Source: Defluviicoccus sp.
Lineage (GTDB): Bacteria > Pseudomonadota > Alphaproteobacteria > MPNO01
Direction: 5' to 3'
DNA: 34,918 bases
NCBI GenBank assembly: GCA_022823775.1
Contig: JAJEHI010000100.1
Span: forward strand, 1-34,918
Below are positions 9,036 through 17,980 of this stretch, in pieces. The position numbers and the translations under genes are program-made. Under the pieces are notes generated by a model. The model was not told the DNA's origin. It saw nothing but the letters and a program-made list of their open reading frames with translations, and ran no database searches. Positions within the stretch are counted from its first letter, which is position 1, and every line of letters starts with the position of its first letter.

Positions 9036-9950
9036 TCACGCCTCGGGCGGCGCGAGCGCCGCGTGGAGCGCGAGCAGCGCCGTTTGCGGCGGTTGCTCCG
9101 TCACGTGCGCGGCGCATGTCCATCCGACCGAACGCGCGAGCGCGCCGAGACCGTCCCGATGGCGCCGCATAGCGGCGGCGTAGTCTTCGCGGATGCCGCC
9201 GACGCGCCCGATCACGATGGCGCCTTCGTTCTCGAGTCCTTCGAAGCGCACGCGCCCGTCGAAGGGCAGCGACAGCTCGGCCGGATCGATCACCTGAAGG
9301 AGATGGCCTTCTACCCCCATCGCCGCGAACTCGCGCACCCGTTCCTCGATCTCGTCGAGCGGGGACAGCATGTCGCCGACGATCGCCAGCCGGGCGTGGC
9401 GGGGCAGCGGTTCGACGGGCGGCAGGCTGCGATCTTCTTCCAACGCGCGCACCAGGTGTCCGGTGAAGCGCTCGAGGGCGCCCCGCCCATTGTCGGGTGC
9501 GAACCCGGATCCCAGCAAGGAAATTTGCTCTCCGCCGCGGACCAGCAAAATGGCCAGCGCCAGCGCGAGGACGGCGGCGCGGTGGCGCTTGTCCGGCCAT
9601 TGGGGATCCGACCGGAAGCGCATCGACGGAGAACCGTCGCACCAGATCCAGACGCTCTGGGCCGCTTCCCACTCGGTCTCGCGGACATAGGCGAAGCGCG
9701 ACTTCGCTGTCTGGCGCCAGTCGATCGCTTGCGCGCTGTCGCCCGGCTGGTACTGGCGGAACTGCCAGAACGTGTCGCCCCGGCCGACCCGGCGGCGACC
9801 GTGGATTCCCGCGATGACCGAGGATGCGATCCGGTCCGCCTCGACCATGAGGTCGGGAATCCGCTCGGCCGCCTCCTCGGCGCTCCGCCGGAGCGCCGGC
9901 ACGGCGCGGTTCGAGGATGCGCCGATTCGGTCTAGCCGAGGGGTGCGCAC
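9036..9950 (-). CDS. DUF58 domain-containing protein
   Basis: 304 residues, the usual size for DUF58 partners of MoxR ATPases. The family signature is present as RQYQPGDSAQAIDWRQTAKS in the first third, followed by a VWA-like fold with CDGSPSM, which resembles the DxSxS metal site. The start overlaps the end of moxR by 19 bases; this is the first ATG of the frame, and no later start has a clearly better ribosome site. DUF58/MoxR pairs are thought to act as a chaperone system assembling or maturing protein complexes. That role is taken from the family and is not visible in this sequence. Confidence 0.9.
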   Translation of the reverse strand: MRTPRLDRIGASSNRAVPALRRSAEEAAERIPDLMVEADRIASSVIAGIHGRRRVGRGDTFWQFRQYQPGDSAQAIDWRQTAKSRFAYVRETEWEAAQSVWIWCDGSPSMRFRSDPQWPDKRHRAAVLALALAILLVRGGEQISLLGSGFAPDNGRGALERFTGHLVRALEEDRSLPPVEPLPRHARLAIVGDMLSPLDEIEERVREFAAMGVEGHLLQVIDPAELSLPFDGRVRFEGLENEGAIVIGRVGGIREDYAAAMRRHRDGLGALARSVGWTCAAHVTEQPPQTALLALHAALAPPEA

Positions 9951-10939
9951 AGTCTTCCGATGACGTCGTCTACCGTGATTCCGTCGGCGCGCGCGGCGAA
10001 GGTAACCGCCATGCGGTGGCGCAGGACCGGGCCGGCCAGCGCCAGCACGTCGTCGAGGGACGGCGCGAGCCGGCCGTCCAGCAACGCGCGGGCGCGGCTC
10101 GCCAGCATCAGCGCCTGGCTCGCGCGCGGTCCGGGTCCCCAGGCGACCTGGTCCGGCAGCTCGGGCAGATCCGACGTGTCGGGCCGGCCGCGCCGGACGA
10201 GGTCGAGTATCCCCTCCACCACCGATTCGCCCACCGGAATCGCGCGGACGAGCTGCTGGGCGGCTCGAAGCTCGTCGCCGGTCATCACCTGCTCGGCCGG
10301 TGGCTGCGCGGCGCCGGTGGTGGCCACGAGCATCTGGCGTTCCGCGCCCAGTTCCGGATAGTCGATATCGATCTGCAGCAGGAAACGGTCGAGCTGCGCC
10401 TCCGGCAGGGGGTAGGTGCCCTCCTGCTCGAGCGGGTTCTGCGTCGCCAGAACGTGGAACGGCAGCGGCAGCGGGTGATAGCGCCCGGCGACGGAGACAC
10501 GCTGCTCCTGCATCGCCTGGAGCAGCGCCGACTGGGTCCTCGGGCTCGCCCGGTTTATTTCGTCCGCCATCAGAAGCTGGGCGAAGACGGGACCCTGGAT
10601 GAAGCGGAACCCGCGGCGCCCCGATTCGCTCTCCTCCATGACTTCCGAGCCCAGAATGTCCGCCGGCATGAGGTCGGGCGTGAACTGGACCCGCTTGTCG
10701 TCGAGCCCCAGCACCGTGCCGAGCGTTTCGACGAGCCGGGTCTTGCCAAGCCCCGGAAATCCGATCAGCAGGGCGTGACCGCCCGCGAGAAGGGTGATAA
10801 GGGTTTGCTCGACGACCTGTTCCTGGCCGAAGATCACGCGGCCGATCCGGTCGCGGACCATCGCCATGCGGTGGCCGAGCGCCTCGATTTCGGTCGCCCT
10901 GGGCGGCGCGTCGATGGGGGTCGGTCGGTCGATTGGCAT
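9932..10939 (-). CDS. MoxR-family AAA+ ATPase
   Basis: 335 residues from the ATG at 10939; the open frame runs on upstream to 11920 but only as the shadow of the DUF1285 gene. Walker A is GFPGLGKT (residues 60-67) and Walker B is LLMADEIN (122-129). Sensor 1 is in ATQNP and the arginine-rich lid region follows. QGPVFAQLLMADEINRA is diagnostic of the MoxR family. It heads the minus-strand operon with DUF58, DUF4159 and the VWA/amidotransferase-like protein. The likely role is an ATP-driven chaperone for metal-centre insertion or envelope complex assembly, by family analogy. No strong ribosome site is seen at the ATG. A GTG nine or more bases upstream in the same frame is a possible alternative. 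Confidence 0.92.
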   Translation of the reverse strand: MPIDRPTPIDAPPRATEIEALGHRMAMVRDRIGRVIFGQEQVVEQTLITLLAGGHALLIGFPGLGKTRLVETLGTVLGLDDKRVQFTPDLMPADILGSEVMEESESGRRGFRFIQGPVFAQLLMADEINRASPRTQSALLQAMQEQRVSVAGRYHPLPLPFHVLATQNPLEQEGTYPLPEAQLDRFLLQIDIDYPELGAERQMLVATTGAAQPPAEQVMTGDELRAAQQLVRAIPVGESVVEGILDLVRRGRPDTSDLPELPDQVAWGPGPRASQALMLASRARALLDGRLAPSLDDVLALAGPVLRHRMAVTFAARADGITVDDVIGRLCAPLG

Positions 10940-10978
10940 ATCCGGCACGGGCACCTCACGAGGGGGCAGACGCAAACG

Positions 10979-11545
10979 ATGTCCGAGTCCGATCTTCGCC
11001 GACTGTCGCAAGCGTTGCGGCCGCGACCGGCGCCAGGTGCCGGCACCGCCGCCGCCCAGCAATTCTGCGGCGATATCGACATGCGGATCGCGCGCGACGG
11101 GACGTGGTTCTATCACGGCTCGCCGATAGGCCGCAAACCTCTGGTCAAGCTGTTCGCGAGCGTACTTCGCCGCGACCCCGCCGGGGACTACTGGCTCGAG
11201 ACGCCGTTCGAGAAGTGCCGGATTTCGGTCGAGGACGCCCCGTTCACCGCGGTCGAGATGTTCGTCGAGGGAGAGGGGGACGGAAGGACGATCCGCTTCC
11301 GCACCAATATCGACGACATGGTCGGCGTGGACGGGGATCATCCCATACGGGTCGACACCGACCGCGAGAGCGGCGAGCCGGCGCCCTATGTGCGGGTGCG
11401 CGACGGGCTCGACGCGCTGATCGTGCGCTCCGTGTTCTACGATCTCGTCGAGCTCGGCGAGGAGGTCGGCGGCCCCGACGGCGCGACGATCGTGGTCAGG
11501 AGCGGCGGCGCCTCCTTCCCTCTCGGCCCGGCCGGGGAAGGGTGA
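10979..11545 (+). CDS. DUF1285 domain-containing protein
   Basis: 188 residues. The CGDIDMRIARDGTWFYHGSP segment near residue 30 and the following IGRKPLVKLFASVLRRD are the DUF1285 hallmark. The chosen ATG has a purine-rich GAGGGGG about 12 bases upstream; the frame is open much further back, but only as an antisense shadow of moxR. It is divergent from moxR across 39 bp and is the first gene of the plus-strand arm with the Nudix hydrolase, DUF6111 and CCA transferase. The function is unknown. It is probably cytoplasmic, as there is no signal or membrane segment. Confidence 0.88.
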   Translation: MSESDLRRLSQALRPRPAPGAGTAAAQQFCGDIDMRIARDGTWFYHGSPIGRKPLVKLFASVLRRDPAGDYWLETPFEKCRISVEDAPFTAVEMFVEGEGDGRTIRFRTNIDDMVGVDGDHPIRVDTDRESGEPAPYVRVRDGLDALIVRSVFYDLVELGEEVGGPDGATIVVRSGGASFPLGPAGEG

Positions 11546-11555
11546 CGGGTCCGCC

Positions 11556-12173
11556 GTGACCGGATCCCGCCTGGAATACATCCGGGCCGTGTTCAACGGT
11601 CCGGGCATCCCGGTCGACGCACCGGACGACGGGCCGGAGCGGCTTGGCGAGGACGGCCCGTTCAACGGCGCGGAAGCGCTGACGCCTGCCGCGGTGCTGG
11701 TGCCGATCGTCGACCGGGGAGACCGGCCTACGGTCCTGTTTACCCGCCGCACGGACCATCTCACGTCGCATTCGGGCCAGATTTCCTTTCCCGGCGGCCG
11801 CGTCGAGGAGCGGGACCCGACGCCCGAAGCGACCGCGCTCCGCGAAACCCGCGAGGAGATCGGCCTTTCCGAAACGGATGTCGAGCTGCTCGGGCGCCTC
11901 GGCGTTCGCGAGACCGGCACCGGCTACCGCGTGGTTCCGGTTGTCGGCATGCTGGCCCCGCCGCTCTCCCTGGTTCCCGACGAGAACGAGGTGGCCGAGA
12001 TCTTCGAGGTGCCGCTCGACTTCCTGATCGATCCCGCGAACCGCCGCTTCGAGACACGCGTGCGCGGCAATGTCGAACGCCAGTTCTACGCGATCCCCTA
12101 CGAGGGCTACTTTATCTGGGGGCTGACCGCGCGCATTCTGGTCAATCTCGGGGACGTTCTGGCGAAACGATGA
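11556..12173 (+). CDS. CoA pyrophosphatase-type Nudix hydrolase
   Basis: 205 residues with a GTG start ten bases after the DUF1285 stop. The Nudix motif is present as FPGGRVEERD followed by ALRETREEIGL. It is preceded by the signature of CoA-hydrolysing Nudix enzymes: LFTRRTDHLTSHSGQISFPG matches the family pattern LLTxRxxxLRxHxGQxxFPGG. Such enzymes split CoA or oxidised CoA into phosphopantetheine and 3',5'-ADP. The C-terminus ends YEGYFIWGLTARIL, typical of the family, whose YfiWGlTA block precedes the end. Its stop overlaps the start of the DUF6111 gene. Confidence 0.9.
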   Translation: MTGSRLEYIRAVFNGPGIPVDAPDDGPERLGEDGPFNGAEALTPAAVLVPIVDRGDRPTVLFTRRTDHLTSHSGQISFPGGRVEERDPTPEATALRETREEIGLSETDVELLGRLGVRETGTGYRVVPVVGMLAPPLSLVPDENEVAEIFEVPLDFLIDPANRRFETRVRGNVERQFYAIPYEGYFIWGLTARILVNLGDVLAKR

Positions 12174-12460
12174 CGCGCATCCTCATCACATACGTGCTGC
12201 CCTTGGTGCTGCCGGCGCTGGTCTGGTACCTGTGGCACCGGTTCCGGCCGCAGCGCCCCGGCGAGCCGGAAACCAGGAAGGGCTGGGCCGCCGCGCCGTG
12301 GCCGCAATTGAGCGTCGCCGGGCTGATCCTGCTGGCGCTGACGCTGGGCTCGATCGCGCTGCTGATCGGCGGCGAGCCGGGCGAGGTCTACCAGCCCGCC
12401 CGGGTGATCGACGGCGAGGTCGTGCCCGGGCGCCACGCGGGGCCGTCGGACGGCAACTGA
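12170..12460 (+). CDS. DUF6111 family small membrane protein
   Basis: 96 residues. Its ATG overlaps the Nudix stop (ATGA), which implies coupled translation. Two hydrophobic helices are visible: one at the very N-terminus (ILITYVLPLVLPALVWYLW) and one at about 45-65 (LSVAGLILLALTLGSIALLI). A short hydrophilic tail follows. Small proteins of this type sit between the CoA pyrophosphatase and the CCA transferase in many alphaproteobacteria, hence the DUF6111 call. No biochemical role is known. Confidence 0.82.
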   Translation: MTRILITYVLPLVLPALVWYLWHRFRPQRPGEPETRKGWAAAPWPQLSVAGLILLALTLGSIALLIGGEPGEVYQPARVIDGEVVPGRHAGPSDGN

Positions 12461-12472
12461 TCGGCGGGTTCG

Positions 12473-13726
12473 TTGGAACCGGCGGGACGCATCGAACCCC
12501 AGCCCTGGATGACCGCGGAGGCCGCGCGGATCCTGCTCTCGCGCCTCGCCGCGGAGGGCGACAGGGCCCGCTTCGTCGGCGGCTGCGTGCGCGACACCCT
12601 GGCGGAACGCGAGGTCGGCGACATCGACGTGGCGACCGAGGCGCCGCCCGACCGGGTCATGGCGTTGCTCGACGGGCGCGGGATCAGGGTCGTTCCCACC
12701 GGCCTCGCCCACGGTACGGTGACCGCGCTGGTCGACGGCGCGGTGTACGAGATCACCACGCTGCGCCGCGACGTCGAGACCGACGGGCGCCGCGCCACGG
12801 TCGCGTTCACCGACGACTGGCTGGGCGACGCCGCGCGGCGCGACTTCACCATCAACGCGCTTTACCTGGACGCGGACGGCACGCTCTACGACCCGACGGG
12901 CGGGCTCGACGATCTCCGGGCCGGCCGCGTGCGCTTCGTCGGCGCGCCGCCCGAACGGCTGGAAGAGGATGTGCTGCGGCTGCTTCGCTTCTTCCGCTTC
13001 CACGCCGGGTACGGGACGGGCGCGCCCGACGCGGCGGCCATGGCGGCCTGCCGCGCGTTCGCGCCGCGCCTCTCCGGACTTTCCGGCGAAAGGGTATGGT
13101 CCGAGCTCCGGCGGACCCTGTCCGCCCCCGACCCGGGCAAGGCGCTTCGTCCGATGGAGGAAACCGGTTCCCTCCGCCTTGCCGTCCCCGGGGCGGAAGC
13201 GCTGGACCGGCTCGACCGGGCCGTGCGCATCGAAGCCGAGCTCGGCCTCGACCCCTCGGCGATCCGCCGCCTCGCCGCCGTTCTGGTGCCGGAGGCGAGC
13301 GATATCGACGGTCTCGTCCGCAGGCTCCGCCTGTCGCGCGCCGAATCGGCGCGGCTGGAGAAGGCCGTCCGGGCCTCCGTCGACCTCATCGCCTCGCCCG
13401 ATCCGTCCTCGATCGGCGAGAGGCTCTACCGCTGGGGCGAAACGGCGTTCGGAGACGCGCTCGCCGTCGCCTGGGCCGACCGCCGTTCTATGGGCGGAGA
13501 CGAGGCCGCTTTCCAGAGTTACGCGGATGCGCTGGCGGCGTGGTCCCGCCCCGTCTTTCCCCTGAGCGGCAGGGACGCCGTCGCTCTCGGGGCGGAGCCG
13601 GGACCGGCGATCGGCCGGGCGCTCGAAGAGGTGGAAGCGTGGTGGATCGGCGCGGGATTCGAGCCCGGACGCGACGGCTGCCTCGCCCGGCTCGCCGCCG
13701 CGCTGGAACGAACGGCGAAGCCATGA
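12473..13726 (+). CDS. CCA tRNA nucleotidyltransferase
   Basis: 417 residues. Adds or repairs the 3' CCA end of tRNAs. The nucleotidyltransferase domain shows FVGGCVRD followed by GDIDVAT, which carries the two metal-binding aspartates. The later RRDFTINALYLD and ERLEEDVLRLLRFFRF motifs are class II poly(A)/CCA polymerase signatures. The C-terminal half is the all-helical RNA-binding part. The start is uncertain: the first candidate is TTG at 12473 with a weak GGCGGG upstream; the ATG at 12509 lacks a ribosome site and would trim 12 residues. The gene closes the conserved block and is followed after 20 bp by the ligase gene. Confidence 0.92.
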   Translation: MEPAGRIEPQPWMTAEAARILLSRLAAEGDRARFVGGCVRDTLAEREVGDIDVATEAPPDRVMALLDGRGIRVVPTGLAHGTVTALVDGAVYEITTLRRDVETDGRRATVAFTDDWLGDAARRDFTINALYLDADGTLYDPTGGLDDLRAGRVRFVGAPPERLEEDVLRLLRFFRFHAGYGTGAPDAAAMAACRAFAPRLSGLSGERVWSELRRTLSAPDPGKALRPMEETGSLRLAVPGAEALDRLDRAVRIEAELGLDPSAIRRLAAVLVPEASDIDGLVRRLRLSRAESARLEKAVRASVDLIASPDPSSIGERLYRWGETAFGDALAVAWADRRSMGGDEAAFQSYADALAAWSRPVFPLSGRDAVALGAEPGPAIGRALEEVEAWWIGAGFEPGRDGCLARLAAALERTAKP

Positions 13727-13746
13727 TGTCCCGGGGAACCTGATCC

Positions 13747-15309
13747 ATGCAGACCGCGTTCGATCTCGTCTGGCTGTCGGCGGAGCGCACCCCCGACCAC
13801 CCGGCCCTCGTCGACGACGCGTCGGCGCGGTCGTTGACCTACCGCGCGCTCATCGACGAGATAGAGACGGTCGCCGCCGGGCTCGCCGAGCGCGGGATCG
13901 GTCCGCTGAGCCGGGTGGCGACGGCACTGCCCGGCAGCTTCGATCATTGCATCGTCCTGCTTGCCCTGCAGCGGCTGGCCGCCGTTCCGATGCTCCTCAA
14001 CAACCGCCTCAAGCCGGAAGAGATTGCCGCCCTGCTCGCCGATGGCGATGCCGGGGCGGCCGCGATCGGCCCGGACGAGGCGCTGGCCGGGGCCGTGCGC
14101 GACAGCCTGCCCGCGGGCGCGCCGATCCTCGTGGCGGGGGGCGGGGCCGGGGAGGCGGAGGACTACGCGGCGTGCCGGGCCGATCCGTCGCGCCTCGATC
14201 CGCCGCCGCGCCCCGGGAGGGAGGATCCCGCCTTCGTCTTCTACACCTCCGGCACGACGGGCCTCCCGAAGGGGGTGGTGCTGGCCCACCGGACGACCGA
14301 GCACCGGATCGTCTGGCTCTCGACCCAGGGCGGTCTGAGGCACGGAAACCATAACCGGACGCTCGGGTTCATGCCGCTCAGCCATGCCATCGGCTTCTAC
14401 GGCGTTTTCCTCGTGACGCTTGCCTTCGGCGGGACCTACTACGTCATGTCGCGCTTCGATCCGGCGGCGGCGGTGGAGACGATCGACCGGCACGCGATCA
14501 CCTACACGTTCGCGGTGCCGACGCTTTACCACGCGATGACGCGGGCGCTCGATTACGCTCCGGAGAAGATGCGCTCGCTGGAGCTGGTGCTCTACGGCGG
14601 CGGCGCGATCGAGCCCGAACTCATCCGCCATATGGACGAGACATGGCCGGCGGCGATCCGCCACATCTACGGCACGACCGAGACGATGTGCTCGCTCTAC
14701 AACCCCGATCCCGTCGGCCGCCCGGCCTCGCTGCGCCCGGGCTTCTACTCCCGCACGCGCGCGATTCGCATCGGTGGCGGGCCCGACGACGAGATCGGGC
14801 CCGGAGAGGAGGGCGAGCTCATTATCGACACGAGCGCGGATGCGACATTCTCGGGCTACCTCAACCGGCCCGACGCCACCGCCGAGAAGGTCCGGGACGG
14901 CTGGTATTTTTCCGGCGATGTCGTCGAGGTCGAGGCCGACGGGGATCTCACGCTCCGCGGGCGGGTCGACGACGTCATCCGCTCGGGCGGAGAGAACATC
15001 CACCCCGAGGAGGTCGAAGCCGTCGTCGCGGCCCATCCCGGCGTCGCCGAGTGCTGCCTGATCGCGCTGCCGGATTCCCATTGGGGCCAGGCCGCGGTCG
15101 CGTGCGTGGTCGGCGCCGGAGAAGCGCCGGCGGCCGCGGAGCTCGATGCGCATTGCCGGGCGAGCGCGCTTGCGGGCTTCAAGCGGCCCAAGGGGTATCT
15201 GTTCGTCGACGGCCTGCCGCGCAACGCCGCCAACAAGGTCCTGCGCCGCGAGCTCCGCCGGCTGGCCGAGGAAGCCGCGTCCCGCGGCACGATCGCGTTC
15301 TCCGGTTAA
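13747..15309 (+). CDS. Class I adenylate-forming enzyme (acyl-CoA synthetase family)
   Basis: 520 residues, normal for AMP-dependent acyl- or aryl-CoA ligases. The core motifs are all present: A3 YTSGTTGLPKGVV (about 166-178), A5 YGTTET, A7 YFSGDV, A8 GRVDDVIRSGGENIHPEEVE and A10 NAANKVLRREL with the catalytic lysine at K497. The enzyme activates a carboxylic acid as acyl-adenylate and transfers it to CoA. The overall pattern resembles 4-chlorobenzoate- or fatty-acid-CoA ligases, but the acid substrate cannot be read. It lies 20 bp after the CCA transferase and 54 bp before a TetR gene that may regulate it. Confidence 0.88.
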   Translation: MQTAFDLVWLSAERTPDHPALVDDASARSLTYRALIDEIETVAAGLAERGIGPLSRVATALPGSFDHCIVLLALQRLAAVPMLLNNRLKPEEIAALLADGDAGAAAIGPDEALAGAVRDSLPAGAPILVAGGGAGEAEDYAACRADPSRLDPPPRPGREDPAFVFYTSGTTGLPKGVVLAHRTTEHRIVWLSTQGGLRHGNHNRTLGFMPLSHAIGFYGVFLVTLAFGGTYYVMSRFDPAAAVETIDRHAITYTFAVPTLYHAMTRALDYAPEKMRSLELVLYGGGAIEPELIRHMDETWPAAIRHIYGTTETMCSLYNPDPVGRPASLRPGFYSRTRAIRIGGGPDDEIGPGEEGELIIDTSADATFSGYLNRPDATAEKVRDGWYFSGDVVEVEADGDLTLRGRVDDVIRSGGENIHPEEVEAVVAAHPGVAECCLIALPDSHWGQAAVACVVGAGEAPAAAELDAHCRASALAGFKRPKGYLFVDGLPRNAANKVLRRELRRLAEEAASRGTIAFSG

Positions 15310-15363
15310 CAATTTTCTCCGTTCCGCCTATCATTTCGGCCCTCTGAAGAAAGGGTGACGACA

Positions 15364-15948
15364 ATGGCAGCGCCAAGGCGACCGAATCCGGACCGGGTGG
15401 TGGACGCGGCGCTGGGGCTGGCGGCGGACCGGCCGTGGCGCGAGATTTCGCTTGCCGATATCGCGGGCGAGGCGGGCATCCGGCTCGACCAGCTTCACGC
15501 CCTGTTCCGCAGCAAGGACGCCATTCTCGACGCGTTCACTGCCCGGATCGACGCCGAGGTCATCCGCGGCACCGACGAGGAAGCGGCGGCCGAACCCGTC
15601 CGCGACCGTCTGTTCGACGTTCTCGCCCGGCGGTTCGAGGCCTTGCGGCCGCACCGTACCGCGCTCGCATCCATCCTGTGCGACGCGCTTGCGGTGCCGA
15701 AATCCGGGCTCGCGGGCGGGCGGCGCCTGCTGCGCTCGATGAGCTGGTCGCTCGAGACCGCCGGCGTCAGCGGAGCCGGGCCGCTCGGCGCGATGCGGGT
15801 CCGCGGCCTCGCGGCGGTGTTCATGTCGAGCCTGCTGGTGTTCCTGCGCGACGACTCGGACGACCTCGCCCGGACCATGGCGCATCTCGACCGCAATCTC
15901 GCGCGCGCCGACCGTCTGATGGCGCGGCTCAACGCCCGGCGGGCGTGA
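15364..15948 (+). CDS. TetR-family transcriptional regulator
   Basis: 194 residues. The N-terminal segment has the TetR helix-turn-helix layout: PDRVVDAALGLAADRPWREI, then SLADIAGEAGIRLDQLHALF, then RSKDAILDAF. The recognition helix is less typical than usual (LDQLHALFRSKD). The C-terminal ligand domain is divergent and names no ligand. The ATG at 15364 is chosen because GAAGAAAGGG lies eight bases upstream; an in-frame GTG at 15355 sits on top of that site. It follows the acyl-CoA synthetase, a plausible target. Its stop codon is one base from the end of the opposing kinase gene. Confidence 0.85.
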   Translation: MAAPRRPNPDRVVDAALGLAADRPWREISLADIAGEAGIRLDQLHALFRSKDAILDAFTARIDAEVIRGTDEEAAAEPVRDRLFDVLARRFEALRPHRTALASILCDALAVPKSGLAGGRRLLRSMSWSLETAGVSGAGPLGAMRVRGLAAVFMSSLLVFLRDDSDDLARTMAHLDRNLARADRLMARLNARRA

Positions 15949-15949
15949 G

Positions 15950-17263
15950 TTAAACCGGCACGCGCAGTCGCGCCCTCACGCCTCCCTCGGGTGCGGTCTC
16001 GATGCGGATATCGCCGCCATGGCCGCGGATCACGTCGCGGGCGATGGTGAGACCGAGCCCCGTTCCGCCGGTGCCCGGGTTGCGCGAGCCGTCGACCCTG
16101 TAGAACGGCTTGAACACGTCCTCGCGCGCGGTCTCGGGGATACCCGGCCCGTCGTCGTCGACGACGATTTCGATCGTGTCCCGTGTCCGGCGGGCGCGAA
16201 CCGACACGTGCTCGGCGTGGCGGACGGCGTTTGAGATCACATTGGTCAGGCAACGGCGGAAGGCGTTCGGGCGGATCGGGATGACGAGGCCGGCCTGGGC
16301 CCGGAAATCGACGTCGACCCCGTCGCGCCGCGCGCCCGACACCACCTCGTCGAGAATCGGCGCCACGTCCGCGTCGACCACGGCCTCGGTCCCTTCTCCG
16401 GCCGCGAAGGCGAGGTACTCCTCGACCAGGGACTCCATCTCGCCCACGTCCGATTTGAGGTCGGCGATCTTGCCCTCCTCGCCGAGCAGCGCGAGCTGCA
16501 GCTTCAGCCGGGTCAGCGGCGTCCGCAGGTCGTGCGACACGCCGGCCAGCATCTCGGTCCGCTGGCCGATCATGCGCCGGATCCGCGCGCGCATCAGGTT
16601 GAACGCCGTGGTCAGCGTGCGGATTTCCGCCGCGCCGGACGGGTTGAGGTCCGGCGGGTCGCGCCCCTTGCCGAAATCGTCGACCGCCGCGGCGAGCCGC
16701 CTGATCGGCCTCACCTGGTTCCGCATGAAGATGACGGCGATGCCGATCATCGCGAGCGACGTGCCGATCAGCCAGGCAAGGAAGAGATAGGTGGTTTCGT
16801 TGAACAGCCGCCGCTTCTTGACGTACACGTCGAGGAGCCCGTCGGTGAGCTGCACCTTGATCCGGATCCAGTCTCCGTAACCCTCGGTCTCCATGTGAAA
16901 GGGCCGGCCCAGCTGGCTGCTGAGCACCCGGGAAAGTCGGCGGTCGAGAATGCCGCCGCCGATCCTGGGCGCCTGCGGCGGCAGGGTCGCGCCGGCGGCG
17001 AAGCTCGACCGCAACCCCGCGGTCTCAGAGACCCGGAGCACGGCATCGCGGTTCTCACGGCCCGGAAACGCTTCCATCCCGTCGATCACCATCGCGATGT
17101 CCCCCGCGACGGTGGAGACGAGGCGCTTGGTGACGATGTCCCAGTGCCGGTCGTAGAACGCCCAGGTCGCCACCACCTGCACCACGATCATCGGCGTCAC
17201 CAGGATCGTCACCGACCGTCCGATCAGCGTTCTGGGCGCGAGGCGCTTGAGCAGGGCGAACAT
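15950..17263 (-). CDS. EnvZ-like sensor histidine kinase
   Basis: 437 residues from the ATG at 17263; a TTG at 17272 that overlaps the regulator stop as TTGA is an alternative start. Order of parts: N-terminal membrane helix (about 15-38), periplasmic sensor loop of ~110 residues, second helix (TYLFLAWLIGTSLAMIGIAV), HAMP linker, and HisKA with the phospho-acceptor in AGVSHDLRTPL (H244). The ATPase domain carries NVISNAVRHA (N box), VDDDGPGIP (G1) and GTGGTGLGLTIA (G2). This is the EnvZ layout. It is co-operonic with the response regulator immediately upstream. The signal sensed is unknown. Confidence 0.93.
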   Translation of the reverse strand: MFALLKRLAPRTLIGRSVTILVTPMIVVQVVATWAFYDRHWDIVTKRLVSTVAGDIAMVIDGMEAFPGRENRDAVLRVSETAGLRSSFAAGATLPPQAPRIGGGILDRRLSRVLSSQLGRPFHMETEGYGDWIRIKVQLTDGLLDVYVKKRRLFNETTYLFLAWLIGTSLAMIGIAVIFMRNQVRPIRRLAAAVDDFGKGRDPPDLNPSGAAEIRTLTTAFNLMRARIRRMIGQRTEMLAGVSHDLRTPLTRLKLQLALLGEEGKIADLKSDVGEMESLVEEYLAFAAGEGTEAVVDADVAPILDEVVSGARRDGVDVDFRAQAGLVIPIRPNAFRRCLTNVISNAVRHAEHVSVRARRTRDTIEIVVDDDGPGIPETAREDVFKPFYRVDGSRNPGTGGTGLGLTIARDVIRGHGGDIRIETAPEGGVRARLRVPV

Positions 17264-17268
17264 GGATG

Positions 17269-17949
17269 TCAATCGGGCTGCAGGACGTAGCCCTCGCCCC
17301 GGACCGTCTGGAGGTAGCGCGGGAACCGCGGGTCGGGTTCGATCTTGCGGCGGAGACGCGTGACCTGGACGTCGACGGTGCGCGCGGTCCCTTCGATCCG
17401 GCTCTCGGCGGCCAGGGCGTCGCGCGAGAGCGTTACGCCGGGCCGGCGGGCGAACGCCCGAAGCAGCCTGCGCTCCGCCGGCGTCAGGTGGACGGCGAGT
17501 TCGTTCCGGGTGAGTTCGGTGCGTTCGATGTCGAAGAGATGTTCGCCGAACCGCAGCACCGGGGCCGACGCCGTGCGCGGCGCGCGCCGCAGCAGGTTGG
17601 CAATCCGCAGCACCAGCTCGCGCGGCTCGAACGGTTTGGCGAGGTAGTCGTCGGCGCCCCGCTCGAGCCCGTCGATCCGGTCCTCCGGCTCGTTGCGCGC
17701 GGTCAGCAGCAGGATCGGCGTTTCGGACACCTGCTTGAGCGACGCGGTGAGCGCCAGCCCGTCTTCGCCCGGCATCATCACGTCGAGAACGATGAGGTCG
17801 AACGCCATGCTGCGGAGCCTGGCGCGCGCTTCCGCCGCATCGCCCGCCGCGGTCACGCGGTAACCGTTGCCGCTGAGATACTGTCTGAGGAGGTCGCGCA
17901 ACCTGTCGTCGTCGTCGACGACGAGGATATGCGGGGCGTGGTCGTTCAT
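17269..17949 (-). CDS. OmpR-family response regulator
   Basis: 226 residues. The receiver domain has the acidic pocket (VVDDDD), the phosphorylated aspartate D56 in VLDVMMPGEDG, T83 and K105 in DYLAKPFEPREL. The C-terminal winged helix of the OmpR type includes HLTPAERRLLRAFARRPG and the recognition-helix region RTVDVQVTRLRRKIEPD. It forms a pair with the EnvZ-like kinase, whose gene starts at or just after its stop. It is 31 bp downstream of the glutathione S-transferase gene on the same strand, so the three may share a transcript. The targets are unknown. Confidence 0.94.
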   Translation of the reverse strand: MNDHAPHILVVDDDDRLRDLLRQYLSGNGYRVTAAGDAAEARARLRSMAFDLIVLDVMMPGEDGLALTASLKQVSETPILLLTARNEPEDRIDGLERGADDYLAKPFEPRELVLRIANLLRRAPRTASAPVLRFGEHLFDIERTELTRNELAVHLTPAERRLLRAFARRPGVTLSRDALAAESRIEGTARTVDVQVTRLRRKIEPDPRFPRYLQTVRGEGYVLQPD

Positions 17950-17980
17950 CGCGTTCCCCCGCCGGGAGCGGGCATTCGGT

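Noticed and set aside
6257-9172. A 971-codon open frame on the plus strand, opposite the DUF4159 gene
   Set aside because: Antisense frame in GC-rich DNA. Its translation is arginine/alanine-rich with no domain, while the minus strand has a coherent membrane protein.
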